Source: Ignatzschineria rhizosphaerae
Lineage (GTDB): Bacteria; Pseudomonadota; Gammaproteobacteria; Cardiobacteriales; Wohlfahrtiimonadaceae
DNA: 64,000 nucleotides
Reading direction: 5' to 3'
Assembly (NCBI RefSeq): GCF_022655595.1
Contig: NZ_CP093379.1
Location: forward strand, 1,856,501 to 1,920,500
Of the stretch, positions 46,447-55,730 are shown piece by piece. The notes under the pieces are model-generated. The model did not search any database. It was not told the origin of the DNA and worked only from the letters and a program-made list of their open reading frames with translations. Every line of letters begins with the position of its first letter. Position 1 is the first letter of the stretch. The position numbers were made by a program, and so were the translations under genes.

Positions 46447-47721
46447 TTATAAATTATTTTGTAAAAATTTCGAAAGCTCGTCGCGAGAAACCGCTGTTTG
46501 TTCCCCATCTGTACGAAGATCTTTAAGAATCACGATATCCTTATCTAATTCATCATCGCCCATAATTAAAGCATATTTAGCGCCTGAACGATCAGCTTTT
46601 TTCATTTGTGACTTCATACTACCGCCACCTAAATTAGCGCTAATGAGGATATGAGGCATTTCATCACGAATCTCCTCAATTAATCCAAGCCCTTGAAGAG
46701 ATGCTTTCTCTCCTAAAAATACGGTTGTTAAAAGTGGAGAAGACTCATTCGCTGAAACCTCACAAGCCTGACATAGGAGAATTAATCGCTCCATGCCCAT
46801 TCCAAAGCCAATTGCAGGCGTTTCTCGCCCACCAAGCTCTTCTACCATCTTATCGTAACGACCACCACCACAAACTGTACCTTGAGAGCCTAATTTCGTT
46901 GTGGTCCACTCAAAAACTGTACGAGTATAATAATCCATCCCCCGAACAATTCTTGGATTAATCACATATTTTATCCCTAAAATATCTAATTGTGCACAAA
47001 GTGTATCAAAGTGTGCTTTAGATTCATCATCAAGATGATCTAAGAGTTTAGGTGCATTGGTGATCATCTCATTGAGATCGGGGTTTTTAGAATCTAAAAT
47101 GCGAAGCGGATTGGTATAAAGGCGTCTTGTAGAATCTTCATCTAACTGATCTTTAAACCCTTCAAAATAAGCAATCAACTTCTCACGATATACTTTACGA
47201 CATTCAGCAGTTCCCATTGAGTTAATCTCAAGCTTCACTTCATTCTCAATTCCTAAACGCTTCCAAAAACGTGCAAGCATTGCGAGCATTTCAGCATCTG
47301 CATCGGGAGTTTCAATTCCAAAAATTTCAATATCTGCTTGATGAAATTGACGATAGCGCCCTTTCTGAGGACGCTCATAACGAAATGCCGGCCCTATTTG
47401 CCAAAGCTTTTGAGTCTGATTATAAAAAAGCCCATGCTGAACACCTGCTCTAACGATACTCGCTGTCATTTCAGGACGAAGCGTTAAGCTCAAGTTATCG
47501 TTTTGATCTGGAAAAGTGTACATCTCTTTTTCAACGATATCTGTCACTTCACCAATCGAGCGGGTAAAAAGACGCGTTTCTTCCATCATCGGCGTACGGA
47601 TCTCTGTATATCCATACTCTTGAAATAGCGAGCGAAGATGACCTTCGATCATCTGCCAATAGCCAATTTCAGAGGGAAGAACATCGTGCATTCCACGCAA
47701 AGCATTTATTTTTTTACTCAT
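46447..47721 (-). CDS. hisS: Histidyl-tRNA synthetase
   Basis: Class II aminoacyl-tRNA synthetase. The 424 residues contain motif 1 region (MHDVLPSE near 11), motif 2 (RPQKGRYRQFHQADIE near 115-130), the family RGMDYYTRTVFEW, and motif 3 GIGFGMERL-like GFGMGMERL. It is 14 bp after rodZ. In E. coli ispG lies between rodZ and hisS; here it is absent. Confidence 0.97.
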   Translation of the reverse strand: MSKKINALRGMHDVLPSEIGYWQMIEGHLRSLFQEYGYTEIRTPMMEETRLFTRSIGEVTDIVEKEMYTFPDQNDNLSLTLRPEMTASIVRAGVQHGLFYNQTQKLWQIGPAFRYERPQKGRYRQFHQADIEIFGIETPDADAEMLAMLARFWKRLGIENEVKLEINSMGTAECRKVYREKLIAYFEGFKDQLDEDSTRRLYTNPLRILDSKNPDLNEMITNAPKLLDHLDDESKAHFDTLCAQLDILGIKYVINPRIVRGMDYYTRTVFEWTTTKLGSQGTVCGGGRYDKMVEELGGRETPAIGFGMGMERLILLCQACEVSANESSPLLTTVFLGEKASLQGLGLIEEIRDEMPHILISANLGGGSMKSQMKKADRSGAKYALIMGDDELDKDIVILKDLRTDGEQTAVSRDELSKFLQNNL

Positions 47722-47735
47722 TACTTAAATTATTC

Positions 47736-49223
47736 CTAGCGATACTGTTCAGAATTAAGGGAAAATCGAATAGAAACAGCCTCTTCTGTTAAAGGCCTAT
47801 AATAATACTCCGGAATCATCTTTCCGTTAACCGTTATTTTATCAATAACTGCAGGGTTTCCTAAATAAACATCGTAAATTCCCTGCCCCTCAAGCTGATA
47901 CTCATCCCCTCTTTTCATCACTCTGTTAGTAATTACGCGCCCTTTAGGGTCTTTAATATCTAAAGTTGTAATATCTTCAGCCACAATTTTAAAGACCGCC
48001 TTTTTAGCAAGGTAGTCGCTATTATAGGTGATTTTTTCTTCCAAGAGCGAAGCTTCCACTAAAAGCTTCTCTAAAAGACTATTTTCAGCAGCCTCTTCTT
48101 TAACATTTAGCGGCACCTCATCTGTACCTGAAGCTAAAAATCGCTCTTTAGTTTCAATTTTTTGAGTAAGATTTGCTAACTGCGCTTTCCAGCCCTCTAA
48201 ACGAAACGCTAAGACTGTCTGATAAATAAAAGGATAAAACCCACTTTCCCGATCATAAAGTGATAATACCTCTTTCATACGTTGATTCATTTTATCAGAA
48301 ACAATTTTTGGCATCTCAAGCCCTAATCGAATATCAGAAGGGGCTGCATAAAAATAATTAATATGTTTTTTAGGGGCCATAAAACGACCAGAAACATTAC
48401 TTGAGCCAAGATCAATAAGTGGCAAAGCCGTTACTGAGAGTAACGGCGCATAATATCTTAAAGCGGTTCCTAAAACTTCAAACTTCCCAGAAGCTTTATA
48501 TCGAGACTTACTGATCTCAGGAGGGCTCTCTTCATTAACGATCAACTCATTCTCTTTATTAAGAAGCACCAAATGTAGATCTTCATTAAGCGCCCCAAGC
48601 GCTGCATCTTCTTCCAAAGATGTTAAAGATTCATCAAAGTGAAACTCCTCAATCATGGAATTTTGTTGCTGCTTTGCAGAATCAATTAAAAGATCCTCAA
48701 AACTCAACTCTTCCCTTGCCGTAACCTCATTTCCACGTAGATTATACTCAAGCTCTAATGAGGGCAAACGCTCATTAGGAAGTGACACTTCCTCCTTACC
48801 GCCTGATGAAAAACGCTCTTTAAAAGGTGAGGGAATCACCCCACTTTGATAAAGATAAGCAAAAATAGCAATGACGATCATTACAAAGAGCAGATAATAT
48901 TTAAAATGATTAGAGCGCTTCTTTTCAGCAGCTTCATGCTTGACCTTTAAAGTCTCATAAAAACCTTGGCTTTTAGGATCCACAGCCACCGTTAATTGCT
49001 CTAAATCACACTCTATCTCATTTGCATCAATGCCTAAAAACTTCCCATATTTGCGCAGATAATTCTTCACATAAAGTAAAGCGCCAATTTCACGGTAATT
49101 TCCATTTTCAAGAGCGGTCACTAATGAAGGTCTTAACGAAAGTACTCTAGATACTTGCTCGACAGACAATTTTTTCTCAAGTCTTGCTGCTTTTAGCTTT
49201 TCGCCTAACTCTTGAGCATTCAT
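47736..49223 (-). CDS. rodZ: RodZ-like cytoskeletal protein, unusually long
   Basis: RodZ links MreB to the cell-wall machinery. The 495 residues have an N-terminal HTH_25 domain (about 5-75, LGEKLKAARLEKKLSVEQVS), a single transmembrane helix (about 107-125) and a C-terminal DUF4115 domain (about 405-490, with VYLGNPAVIDKITVNGK). The E. coli protein has about 337 residues, and here an extra region of about 250 residues sits between the helix and the C-terminal domain. It contains acidic and helical stretches and no domain I know. The neighbours (pilF, hisS) are conserved. Confidence 0.85.
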   Translation of the reverse strand: MNAQELGEKLKAARLEKKLSVEQVSRVLSLRPSLVTALENGNYREIGALLYVKNYLRKYGKFLGIDANEIECDLEQLTVAVDPKSQGFYETLKVKHEAAEKKRSNHFKYYLLFVMIVIAIFAYLYQSGVIPSPFKERFSSGGKEEVSLPNERLPSLELEYNLRGNEVTAREELSFEDLLIDSAKQQQNSMIEEFHFDESLTSLEEDAALGALNEDLHLVLLNKENELIVNEESPPEISKSRYKASGKFEVLGTALRYYAPLLSVTALPLIDLGSSNVSGRFMAPKKHINYFYAAPSDIRLGLEMPKIVSDKMNQRMKEVLSLYDRESGFYPFIYQTVLAFRLEGWKAQLANLTQKIETKERFLASGTDEVPLNVKEEAAENSLLEKLLVEASLLEEKITYNSDYLAKKAVFKIVAEDITTLDIKDPKGRVITNRVMKRGDEYQLEGQGIYDVYLGNPAVIDKITVNGKMIPEYYYRPLTEEAVSIRFSLNSEQYR

Positions 49224-49237
49224 TCCTTGGCCTTCTC

Positions 49238-50011
49238 CTATATTTCCCCGTTAAACTGTGTTTTAAGCACATGCTGATACTTTGTCATCTCTTGTTGATC
49301 TTTTAAAGAACGGTTAATGGAATACCCTAATTGCGCACTCTCTTTAGTGTAACCGTTAAGATCATTAAATTGATTAATCGACTGTTTAGCATCCTGATAT
49401 TGCTGATCGTGATATTGAATCTTTGCTAAATAGAGATAACTGAGCGCATAGCGATCGTCAAGCTTTATCGCTTGTTCCACAGCTTCTCGCCCTTTTGAAA
49501 AATGATTCTTACTAATATAACATTTCGTAGCCGCAGTATATAGTCGAGATTTTACTCGTCGATCTCTTGCCTCAACTGCATTTTGCTCAATCTCCTCACC
49601 TCCGGCAACATAACATTTTAAATCACCATAATTATTAACCGCAATACTATAATCAGGATTTAATGCGATGGCTCTATAAAAAGCCTTCCCGCTCTCAGTT
49701 ACTCGCCCCCGACGCTCGTAGATCACCCCTAATGCATTATAAGCATCTGGAAAATCAGGGTATTCTTCCACCAGAGATAATAATTTAGTTTCCGCAACAT
49801 CGTAATGCGCTGAATCAATATAATGTAAACTTAATTCATAATGTTTTTGTTGCGCTTCAGATAACATCGATATATCGATGACTTCCTGATTAGAAGATAA
49901 AAAAGGGATCTCCACCATTGAGCAGCCAGATAGCGCAACAACAATAGTACTCTTTCCTAAATATCGTCTAAAAGTCCTAAAGATAGTACCATTTTGCTGA
50001 TTCAAGATCAT
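49238..50011 (-). CDS. pilW: Type IV pilus biogenesis TPR lipoprotein PilF/PilW
   Basis: Outer-membrane pilotin-like lipoprotein required for PilQ secretin assembly. The 257 residues carry an N-terminal signal with a lipobox ALSGC (Cys30) and then about six TPR units, including DAYNALGVIYERRGRVTES and AFYRAIALNPDYS. It lies between rlmN and rodZ, the usual place for pilF in gammaproteobacteria that make type IV pili. It suggests that pili are assembled, together with the FimT-like pseudopilin elsewhere. Confidence 0.9.
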   Translation of the reverse strand: MILNQQNGTIFRTFRRYLGKSTIVVALSGCSMVEIPFLSSNQEVIDISMLSEAQQKHYELSLHYIDSAHYDVAETKLLSLVEEYPDFPDAYNALGVIYERRGRVTESGKAFYRAIALNPDYSIAVNNYGDLKCYVAGGEEIEQNAVEARDRRVKSRLYTAATKCYISKNHFSKGREAVEQAIKLDDRYALSYLYLAKIQYHDQQYQDAKQSINQFNDLNGYTKESAQLGYSINRSLKDQQEMTKYQHVLKTQFNGEI

Positions 50012-50223
50012 TCTTAGAATACCTTTTAAGCGTTTATTAATTAACTAATGAGGTTTAACCTTCCTAAGAGTAAAGATTTCATGAACAGTAATCAAGCTGA
50101 ATTAATCAAACAGATAAATAAAATTATAATATTTACAAAATAAATACAAAAATATTATATTTAGAAAATAAATATCAAATCCCCGCTTACAGCTACCATA
50201 ATTGCGCTCTATTACTTCTCAAC

Positions 50224-50256
50224 AAAAAAGGACTCATACTTCGTATCAGCCCTTTT
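50224..50256 (-). terminator. Rho-independent terminator of rlmN
   Basis: On the minus strand AAAAGGGCTGATAC pairs with GTATGAGTCCTTTT (G-U pair and one mismatch) around GAA, followed by TTTTTT. It lies 41 bp after the rlmN stop codon and separates ndk-rlmN from pilW-rodZ-hisS. Confidence 0.85.
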
Positions 50257-50296
50257 CCCCTCTTATTACATATCGCTTAATAGATAATCTTTTAAA

Positions 50297-51421
50297 CTAT
50301 ATTAACTCGCGTGCTTCTATTGTCCGTTTTGTACGATCTTTCACTTTCCCTGCAAGCTGACCACATGCCGCATCAACATCATCGCCTCGAGTTTTTCGAG
50401 TAACAGCAACAAGCCCATAACCCATTAAGATTGATCTAAAATGATCAATTTGCTTACGATCTGAGGTCTTATAGTCCACCCCATCAAATGGGTTAAATGG
50501 AATAAGGTTTACTTTCCCTGGAATATTACGAATTAAACGTGCAAGCGCATGCGCATCTTCATCACGATCATTCACACCACGGAGTAATACATACTCCCAT
50601 GTGATCTTTTTATTCGTTCCGTCAATATAGTTACGACAAGCATCTAATAGTGTCTCAATTGGATATTTTTGATTGATTGGCACTAGCTCATCACGCAATG
50701 TGTTATATGGCGCATGCAGTGAAATCGCAAGCGCAACATCAATATCTTCTTTAAGACGATATAACGCCGGAACAACTCCTGAGGTACTTAAAGTCACACG
50801 ACGTTTTGACAATCCAAAACCATAATCATCGAGCATAATTTTCATCGCTGAAATCACATTACGATAATTAAGCAGCGGTTCGCCCATTCCCATAAAGACA
50901 ATATTCGTCACTTTACGAGGGGTAAAATTATCAATCTCTTCAAAATCATTTAAGAGCAATTTCGCAATCATTAATTGCCCAATAATCTCTTCTACTGCAA
51001 GGTTACGATTAAAACCTTGTTTTCCTGTTGCACAAAAAGAGCAATCAAGCGCGCAACCTACTTGAGATGAAACGCACAGTGTTCCACGATCATCTTCTGG
51101 AATGTAGACCATTTCAATAGAGTTGCCAGAATCTAGGCGTACCAGCCATTTACGAGTCCCATCATCTGAAAGATTATCCATGATTACTTCAGGAAGATGA
51201 AGGGTTGTCATCTCTTTGAGTTTTTCTCGTGTTTTCTTTGAGACGTCTGTCATCTCATCAATTGAGCGAATGCCTTTATGATAGAGCCACTTCATAATCT
51301 GTGTTGCTCGATAAGGCTTCTCCCCAATTGAGGCACAAAACTCTTTTAAATCATCAAACGTCAGACTATAAAGATTCGTCTGACGTTTAACGTTTTCTAC
51401 TTTAATGTCAATATCTAACAT
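50297..51421 (-). CDS. rlmN: 23S rRNA/tRNA (adenine-C2)-methyltransferase RlmN
   Basis: Radical-SAM methyltransferase that modifies A2503 of 23S rRNA and A37 of tRNA. The 374 residues show CSFCATGKQGF (C-x3-C-x2-C, near 124-134), MGMGEPLLNY and the C-terminal active-site Cys motif AACGQLAG. GGACTT precedes the ATG. It is probably read with ndk, from which it is 40 bp away. Confidence 0.97.
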   Translation of the reverse strand: MLDIDIKVENVKRQTNLYSLTFDDLKEFCASIGEKPYRATQIMKWLYHKGIRSIDEMTDVSKKTREKLKEMTTLHLPEVIMDNLSDDGTRKWLVRLDSGNSIEMVYIPEDDRGTLCVSSQVGCALDCSFCATGKQGFNRNLAVEEIIGQLMIAKLLLNDFEEIDNFTPRKVTNIVFMGMGEPLLNYRNVISAMKIMLDDYGFGLSKRRVTLSTSGVVPALYRLKEDIDVALAISLHAPYNTLRDELVPINQKYPIETLLDACRNYIDGTNKKITWEYVLLRGVNDRDEDAHALARLIRNIPGKVNLIPFNPFDGVDYKTSDRKQIDHFRSILMGYGLVAVTRKTRGDDVDAACGQLAGKVKDRTKRTIEARELI

Positions 51422-51461
51422 AGATATTTAAAGTCCTTTTTTTACTTATTTAAGCCGGCAA

Positions 51462-51899
51462 TTATGCACACACTTTTGGTGCTGCTACTGCGTTAGGGCC
51501 AAAGAAGTATTCGATTTCAACTGCTGCAGTTTCAGGCGCATCTGAACCGTGAACAGCATTTGCATCAATTGAGTCTGCGTAATCGTGACGGATTGTACCT
51601 GCTGCTGCTTCTTTAGGGTTTGTTGCACCTAAGATTTCACGATGCTTAACAATCACGTTATCACCTTCTAAAACAGAGATCACAACTGGACCTGAGATCA
51701 TGAATTCAACTAAGTCGTTGAAGAAAGGACGCTCTTTATGAACAGCGTAGAAACCTTCAGCTTCTTCACGTGTTAAATGGGTCATTTTTGCTGCAACGAT
51801 TTTAAAACCTGCTGCTTCAAAACGTGAATAGATTGCACCGACAACGTTTTTTGCAACTGCATCTGGCTTAATGATTGATAAAGTCTGTTGTTTGCTCAT
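51462..51899 (-). CDS. ndk: Nucleoside diphosphate kinase
   Basis: Transfers phosphate between NTPs and NDPs through a phospho-histidine. The 145 residues contain the [11 protein letters not shown] start, the active-site [12 protein letters not shown] with the His near 116, and the C-terminal EIEYFFG. GGGAG lies 5 bp before the ATG. It opens the ndk-rlmN unit. Confidence 0.97.
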   Translation of the reverse strand: MSKQQTLSIIKPDAVAKNVVGAIYSRFEAAGFKIVAAKMTHLTREEAEGFYAVHKERPFFNDLVEFMISGPVVISVLEGDNVIVKHREILGATNPKEAAAGTIRHDYADSIDANAVHGSDAPETAAVEIEYFFGPNAVAAPKVCA

Positions 51900-52034
51900 G
51901 TGAACTCCCGAAAATCAATAAATATAAAGATAAAGCGGCTTAGTCTACCATATTCTTAAAAAATCTACCCAAAAATGTCACCTACTTCACAATCCCTACC
52001 ACAAAGAGATCTCATTTAATCTTGAGCTTTATTT

Positions 52035-52259
52035 TATAGTCAAATCAGTTTAAGAAATGCAAGTCTTAAACAGCTGGCTCGCAGCTGGCTCGAGGTTTTA
52101 GAAAGGACACGAAACATTCCCTTTAGCCTTGCATAAATCTATAAGGGTACGTATTAAACAGTGTTTGCAAGATGCCAGATAGAACATAATTACTTATTAT
52201 TAATAGCCGAGCCGATGCCCGGCATTTAAATCAGCCTATTTTGAGCCTATTTCACTATC
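52035..52259 (-). repeat. Degenerate family A repeat
   Basis: Starts TATAGTCAAATCAGTTTAAG, has GATGCCAGATAGAACAT, GATGCCCGGCATTTAAATC and ends near CACTATC. An insertion (TTAAACAGCTGGCTCGCAGC and a second near-copy of GCTGGCTCG) makes it longer than other A copies. Confidence 0.7.
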
Positions 52260-52406
52260 AATCGGATTGCCCGGTGTATCCGTTATGAGAAGCACAAGAA
52301 TCGTTCTATATAGCATTATACAAACTGTTTTGATTCACGGGCTATCCTGTTTTACTTTTAAAGCAGATTTTCTCAAACCGAATCAACTAAAACCGAATCA
52401 ACTATA
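52260..52406 (+). repeat. Family A repeat
   Basis: Starts with CGGATTGCCCGGTGTATCCG, then GAGAAGCACAAGAATCG, GTTTTGATTCACGG and a duplicated end AAACCGAATCAACTA / AAACCGAATCAACTATA (52401-52406). The two copies fill the 545-bp ndk-btuF gap; no gene is seen. Confidence 0.75.
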
Positions 52407-52444
52407 ATGCGAGTTCAGCATCCTATTGCCATATTTATTGACTA

Positions 52445-53371
52445 TTAAGACTCATTTTTTCCGTAAACTAATTCTGCAAATACTCGCCCTAATCTACGCA
52501 TTGCTGTCACCGATGGAATCTGGGTATAAAACCCTTTAATTTCATAGACTCGGTGATTTTGCACCGCATCTACAGATGATAAAAACTCCCAACGAGGTTT
52601 AATTTGCGCTATCTCTAACGCATCACGCGCCGTATCAACACTACCAATACCGCCATTTAAAATGAGTATCCACTCAGGGTTTAAAAGCGCAATCGCCTCT
52701 CGGGTTAGCTCTGGGGCATTAAGGGAGCCGAGATAAACATTCTCCATCGATAAAGTCTCTAATAACTCTCCATGAAAACTTCTACCTGCAGCCAATCTAG
52801 GTAAGATTCTTGCGGCATTATCCCCATGATTATAAAGTATTAGTACTCTAGGCTTTGCAAGACCAACACGATCTTTAGGAACAAAACCTGCTAAATAATC
52901 TCGTAAGGTATCCCCCCCAATGACAACTTCCCCTTCACAATAATGCCCAATCTCTTGCTTAGCAGCTTCCATCTCATCTAATGTATCTAAAGAAAATACA
53001 CGATTTTTAATCCCTAAAGCATCAAGCTTTTGAGAAACAGGATTTGTTGATGTCCCTTCTAAAAAGACAATATCCGGCTTTAAAGAGACCACTTTTTCAA
53101 AATTAAGATCAAAATATCCCCCAACAATTTGCCGATCTGAAGATGGGGGTAATTGACAATAACGTGTGGCACCAACAATTCGATCATCTAACTTAAGCTC
53201 CGTCATCATATCGCTAAGCGCTGGCGATACTGATACGATTCGCCGGCAGCTATGACCTTCGCCTTTAGGAATGACGACATAATCCGCCGATGCCATATTT
53301 CCTATCCATAGGAAACACAACATGCTTACTTGGATTATCCAATGAAACGGCTTTCCCCAATTCATACTCAT
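52445..53371 (-). CDS. btuF: Cobalamin-binding periplasmic protein (BtuF-like)
   Basis: The 308-residue protein has a signal peptide (about 1-30) and the class III periplasmic binding protein layout, with RIVSVSPALSDMMTELKLDDRIVGATRYCQ-type N-terminal lobe and GTSTNPVSQKLDALG linking helix. It belongs to the BtuF/FhuD-like metal-chelate group. The B12 assignment rests on the neighbouring BtuB with its cobalamin riboswitch and BtuCD. The ATG at 53371 has AGAGGA upstream; a TTG at 53374 also begins the frame. Confidence 0.78.
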   Translation of the reverse strand: MSMNWGKPFHWIIQVSMLCFLWIGNMASADYVVIPKGEGHSCRRIVSVSPALSDMMTELKLDDRIVGATRYCQLPPSSDRQIVGGYFDLNFEKVVSLKPDIVFLEGTSTNPVSQKLDALGIKNRVFSLDTLDEMEAAKQEIGHYCEGEVVIGGDTLRDYLAGFVPKDRVGLAKPRVLILYNHGDNAARILPRLAAGRSFHGELLETLSMENVYLGSLNAPELTREAIALLNPEWILILNGGIGSVDTARDALEIAQIKPRWEFLSSVDAVQNHRVYEIKGFYTQIPSVTAMRRLGRVFAELVYGKNES

Positions 53372-53406
53372 CAATTCCTCTGTAATATTACTAATTCACC
53401 ATTTAT

Positions 53407-53490
53407 GAAGGTCTCTTGCGTTATTTTACTATAAAAGTGGTTTACAAGTCACTGAACCAGATTCCCTGCGCATCGATGATAAATAACATT
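53407..53490 (+). repeat. Family A/C repeat remnants
   Basis: GGTCTCTTGCG (C-like), then ACTATA (53428-53433), then CACTGAACCAGATTCCC and CGCATCGATG (A-like core). Too degraded for a clear boundary; it lies between btuF and the btuB terminator. Confidence 0.5.
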
Positions 53491-53532
53491 GAAAAAATAC
53501 CTTCAAAACCTTCACTATCATAATCATACAAA

Positions 53533-53560
53533 AATAGCGCAAGAATTTCTTACGCTATTG
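53533..53560 (-). terminator. Rho-independent terminator of btuB
   Basis: AATAGCGTAAGAA pairs with TTCTTGCGCTATT (one G-U) around a single A; the minus strand continues into TTTTTG. It lies 46 bp past the btuB stop codon. Confidence 0.85.
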
Positions 53561-53605
53561 ATCAATATCTCAGGTTTTATCCACTTTTTATTAAAAAATC
53601 TACAG

Positions 53606-55525
53606 CTATAAAGAGATCGTTACTCCAATATAAGCCGATCTTCCACGCTCACGGTAACCATCGGCAAACTCATATTGCTTATTGAAAAGATTCTGAATCT
53701 TTGCATCAACTTCAAAGGTCTCATTGATTTTATAACTTCCAGCGACATCAAATAGTGCAAATGATTTTAAGGTGATATCAGGATTTTCAAATGTTGAGTC
53801 TTTTCGCTCACCATAATAAATAGCTGAAGCATTCAAGGTAAGGTTAGCCATCGGCTTATAAGCAACATTTGCGGTAATCTGATGTTTAGGACGGCGCAAC
53901 ATTTTTTCATACTCGCCATTGCCTTTTCTCTCTTTTGCATCAAGGTAAGTATAACTTCCTGAAAGTGCGAGCTGATCATTCACCTCAATAGTTGCAACCG
54001 CCTCAAACCCCTTCATTTTTGCGCGATCAAGATTGCTATAATTACTATTTGCATTCGACCAGTTAATCATATTCTTATAACGAGTTTCAAATACAGACAT
54101 CGTAATCACCGCATTACTGACAGGTTTTAACTCAATCCCAAAATCATAGCCACGGCTTGTTTCAGCTTTTAAATCATCATTTGACTTCACCCACTGCCCA
54201 TCCCCAAAGATTTGGTAGATATTTGGCGTAGTAAATCCTGTACCAAAACTCCCTTTAAGGGCAAACATTTCATTAAAATTATAACGTGAGGTTAAGCGAT
54301 AAGTTGTTTTACTACCAAATTTTGAATTCTTATCATAACGAATACCGGCGGTATTAAAAAAGCGATCAGCAAAATCGAGCGATTGCTCTAAATAGATGCT
54401 TTTACTGTTTTGTGAGTGACTGCGGTGATTATCACCAGAACCTTCTTCCTTTTGATAAGCTAAACCAAAACGAGTCTTAAAATCTTCATAAAAACTGAGC
54501 TCGTTATCAAAATTTACAGTTTGTGTTTTACCGTGGAAACGATTATGCGTTTGCTCAGTTCCTGCGGGCATCCAGTTTTCATCATAAACATCCCCACCAC
54601 TATAACTATCTCTATCAAGCTTCATTAACGCGTAGCTCAGTGTCGAGGTCCATTGATCTTCTAAAAAAGAGCCGTTAAGTGCTAACCTCCCCGTAAAAAG
54701 CTTGGATTTATTGTAATCGTTAAAGTCTGTGTAATTAAAAAGATTATCATACTCGGAGTAGCGATTATTATAGGTAAACGCAAAATCAAGATCTAATTCT
54801 TCTGTTAACAGATAGTTAAATCGACCTGATAATTGGCGATTCTTATTACGATCACGATCATAAGTATTGATTGGCTTTGACGTTGCCGTTGTGGCATCAA
54901 TACCTTTGATATTTTCGATTAAGCCCCCTAAAGAGTAGCGAAAATCACCAACTTGACCCGCCGTTGTTGCACTGGTCTGAATTGTACCTTTAGAACCTGC
55001 CATTAAGCGTAGCTTTGTCCCTGATTGGTTTAGATTATTGGTAAAGATCTGGACTACGCCTCCCATTGCTGAACTTCCATAAAGGGCACTTTGGGGTCCT
55101 TTTAAAACTTCAATACGATTAACATCTAACAATGCACCTAAAAGACCGAAATCAACGATTCTTCCCGTCCCCATCGCATCACCTAAAGGCACACCATCTA
55201 CTAGCACTAATGTATTTTTACTCTCAGCACCTCGAATAAAAAGAGAACTAGGACCATTGATCCCATTTTGACTGAGAATCACGCCAGGTTGATGCATCAA
55301 AGCTTCCGTCGCTGTGTGATATTGCCTGTTTTGAATCTCTTGCCCTGTGATCACTACGCTTTGGCTACCAACCTCACTAACAAGGCTTGCGCTACGATTT
55401 GCCGTAAAGATAATCTCATCGTCATTTTCAGTGGTTTCAACACGCTGATCTGCCACGGAGTAAGAGAGAGAGAGCGCTGAAAGAAGTGCGAGCGCAATCG
55501 CTTTTTTAGAAAACTGCTGTAACAT
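53606..55525 (-). CDS. btuB: TonB-dependent vitamin B12 receptor BtuB
   Basis: The 639-residue outer-membrane protein has a signal peptide (about 1-25), a TonB-box region, the plug domain (about 35-155, with LFIRGAESKNTLVLVDGVPLGD and KGPQSALYGSSAMGGVVQI) and a 22-strand barrel rich in aromatic and polar residues. It matches BtuB in length (E. coli 614) and in the plug. A cobalamin riboswitch directly upstream supports B12 as the substrate. The start is one of two ATGs (55528, 55525) with AGAGG upstream. Confidence 0.93.
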   Translation of the reverse strand: MLQQFSKKAIALALLSALSLSYSVADQRVETTENDDEIIFTANRSASLVSEVGSQSVVITGQEIQNRQYHTATEALMHQPGVILSQNGINGPSSLFIRGAESKNTLVLVDGVPLGDAMGTGRIVDFGLLGALLDVNRIEVLKGPQSALYGSSAMGGVVQIFTNNLNQSGTKLRLMAGSKGTIQTSATTAGQVGDFRYSLGGLIENIKGIDATTATSKPINTYDRDRNKNRQLSGRFNYLLTEELDLDFAFTYNNRYSEYDNLFNYTDFNDYNKSKLFTGRLALNGSFLEDQWTSTLSYALMKLDRDSYSGGDVYDENWMPAGTEQTHNRFHGKTQTVNFDNELSFYEDFKTRFGLAYQKEEGSGDNHRSHSQNSKSIYLEQSLDFADRFFNTAGIRYDKNSKFGSKTTYRLTSRYNFNEMFALKGSFGTGFTTPNIYQIFGDGQWVKSNDDLKAETSRGYDFGIELKPVSNAVITMSVFETRYKNMINWSNANSNYSNLDRAKMKGFEAVATIEVNDQLALSGSYTYLDAKERKGNGEYEKMLRRPKHQITANVAYKPMANLTLNASAIYYGERKDSTFENPDITLKSFALFDVAGSYKINETFEVDAKIQNLFNKQYEFADGYRERGRSAYIGVTISL

Positions 55526-55540
55526 CATCCTCTTTAACCT

Positions 55541-55640
55541 CGAGAGTCGTTGAAGTAAGGTGGTATCTGACTTAGCTAATTCTTAGCATTACAGTGGCGG
55601 GTCCGTGAGGGGGTTTCACCCTGCTTCCCAAAGCTTACTT
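55541..55640 (-). promoter_or_regulatory. Cobalamin (adenosylcobalamin) riboswitch upstream of btuB
   Basis: Minus strand: GGGAAGCAGGGTGAAACCC, then CCCGCCACTGTAATGC (the GCCACTG B12-core motif), then GTCAGATACCACCTT (the B12-box-like 3' block). The order GGGAA / GTGAAA / CCGCCACTG / CAGATACC is the Rfam-type cobalamin riboswitch core. It ends about 15 nt before the btuB start, so translation control by hiding the AGAGG site is likely (inference). B12 should repress btuB. Confidence 0.93.
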
Positions 55641-55730
55641 TAATTGTTTAAAATATATTCTTAGTCAATGATATTCTTTTCAAATATCCTCAAAACAGCA
55701 ATATCATACCTCTTTTTATAAATTTTTCTG

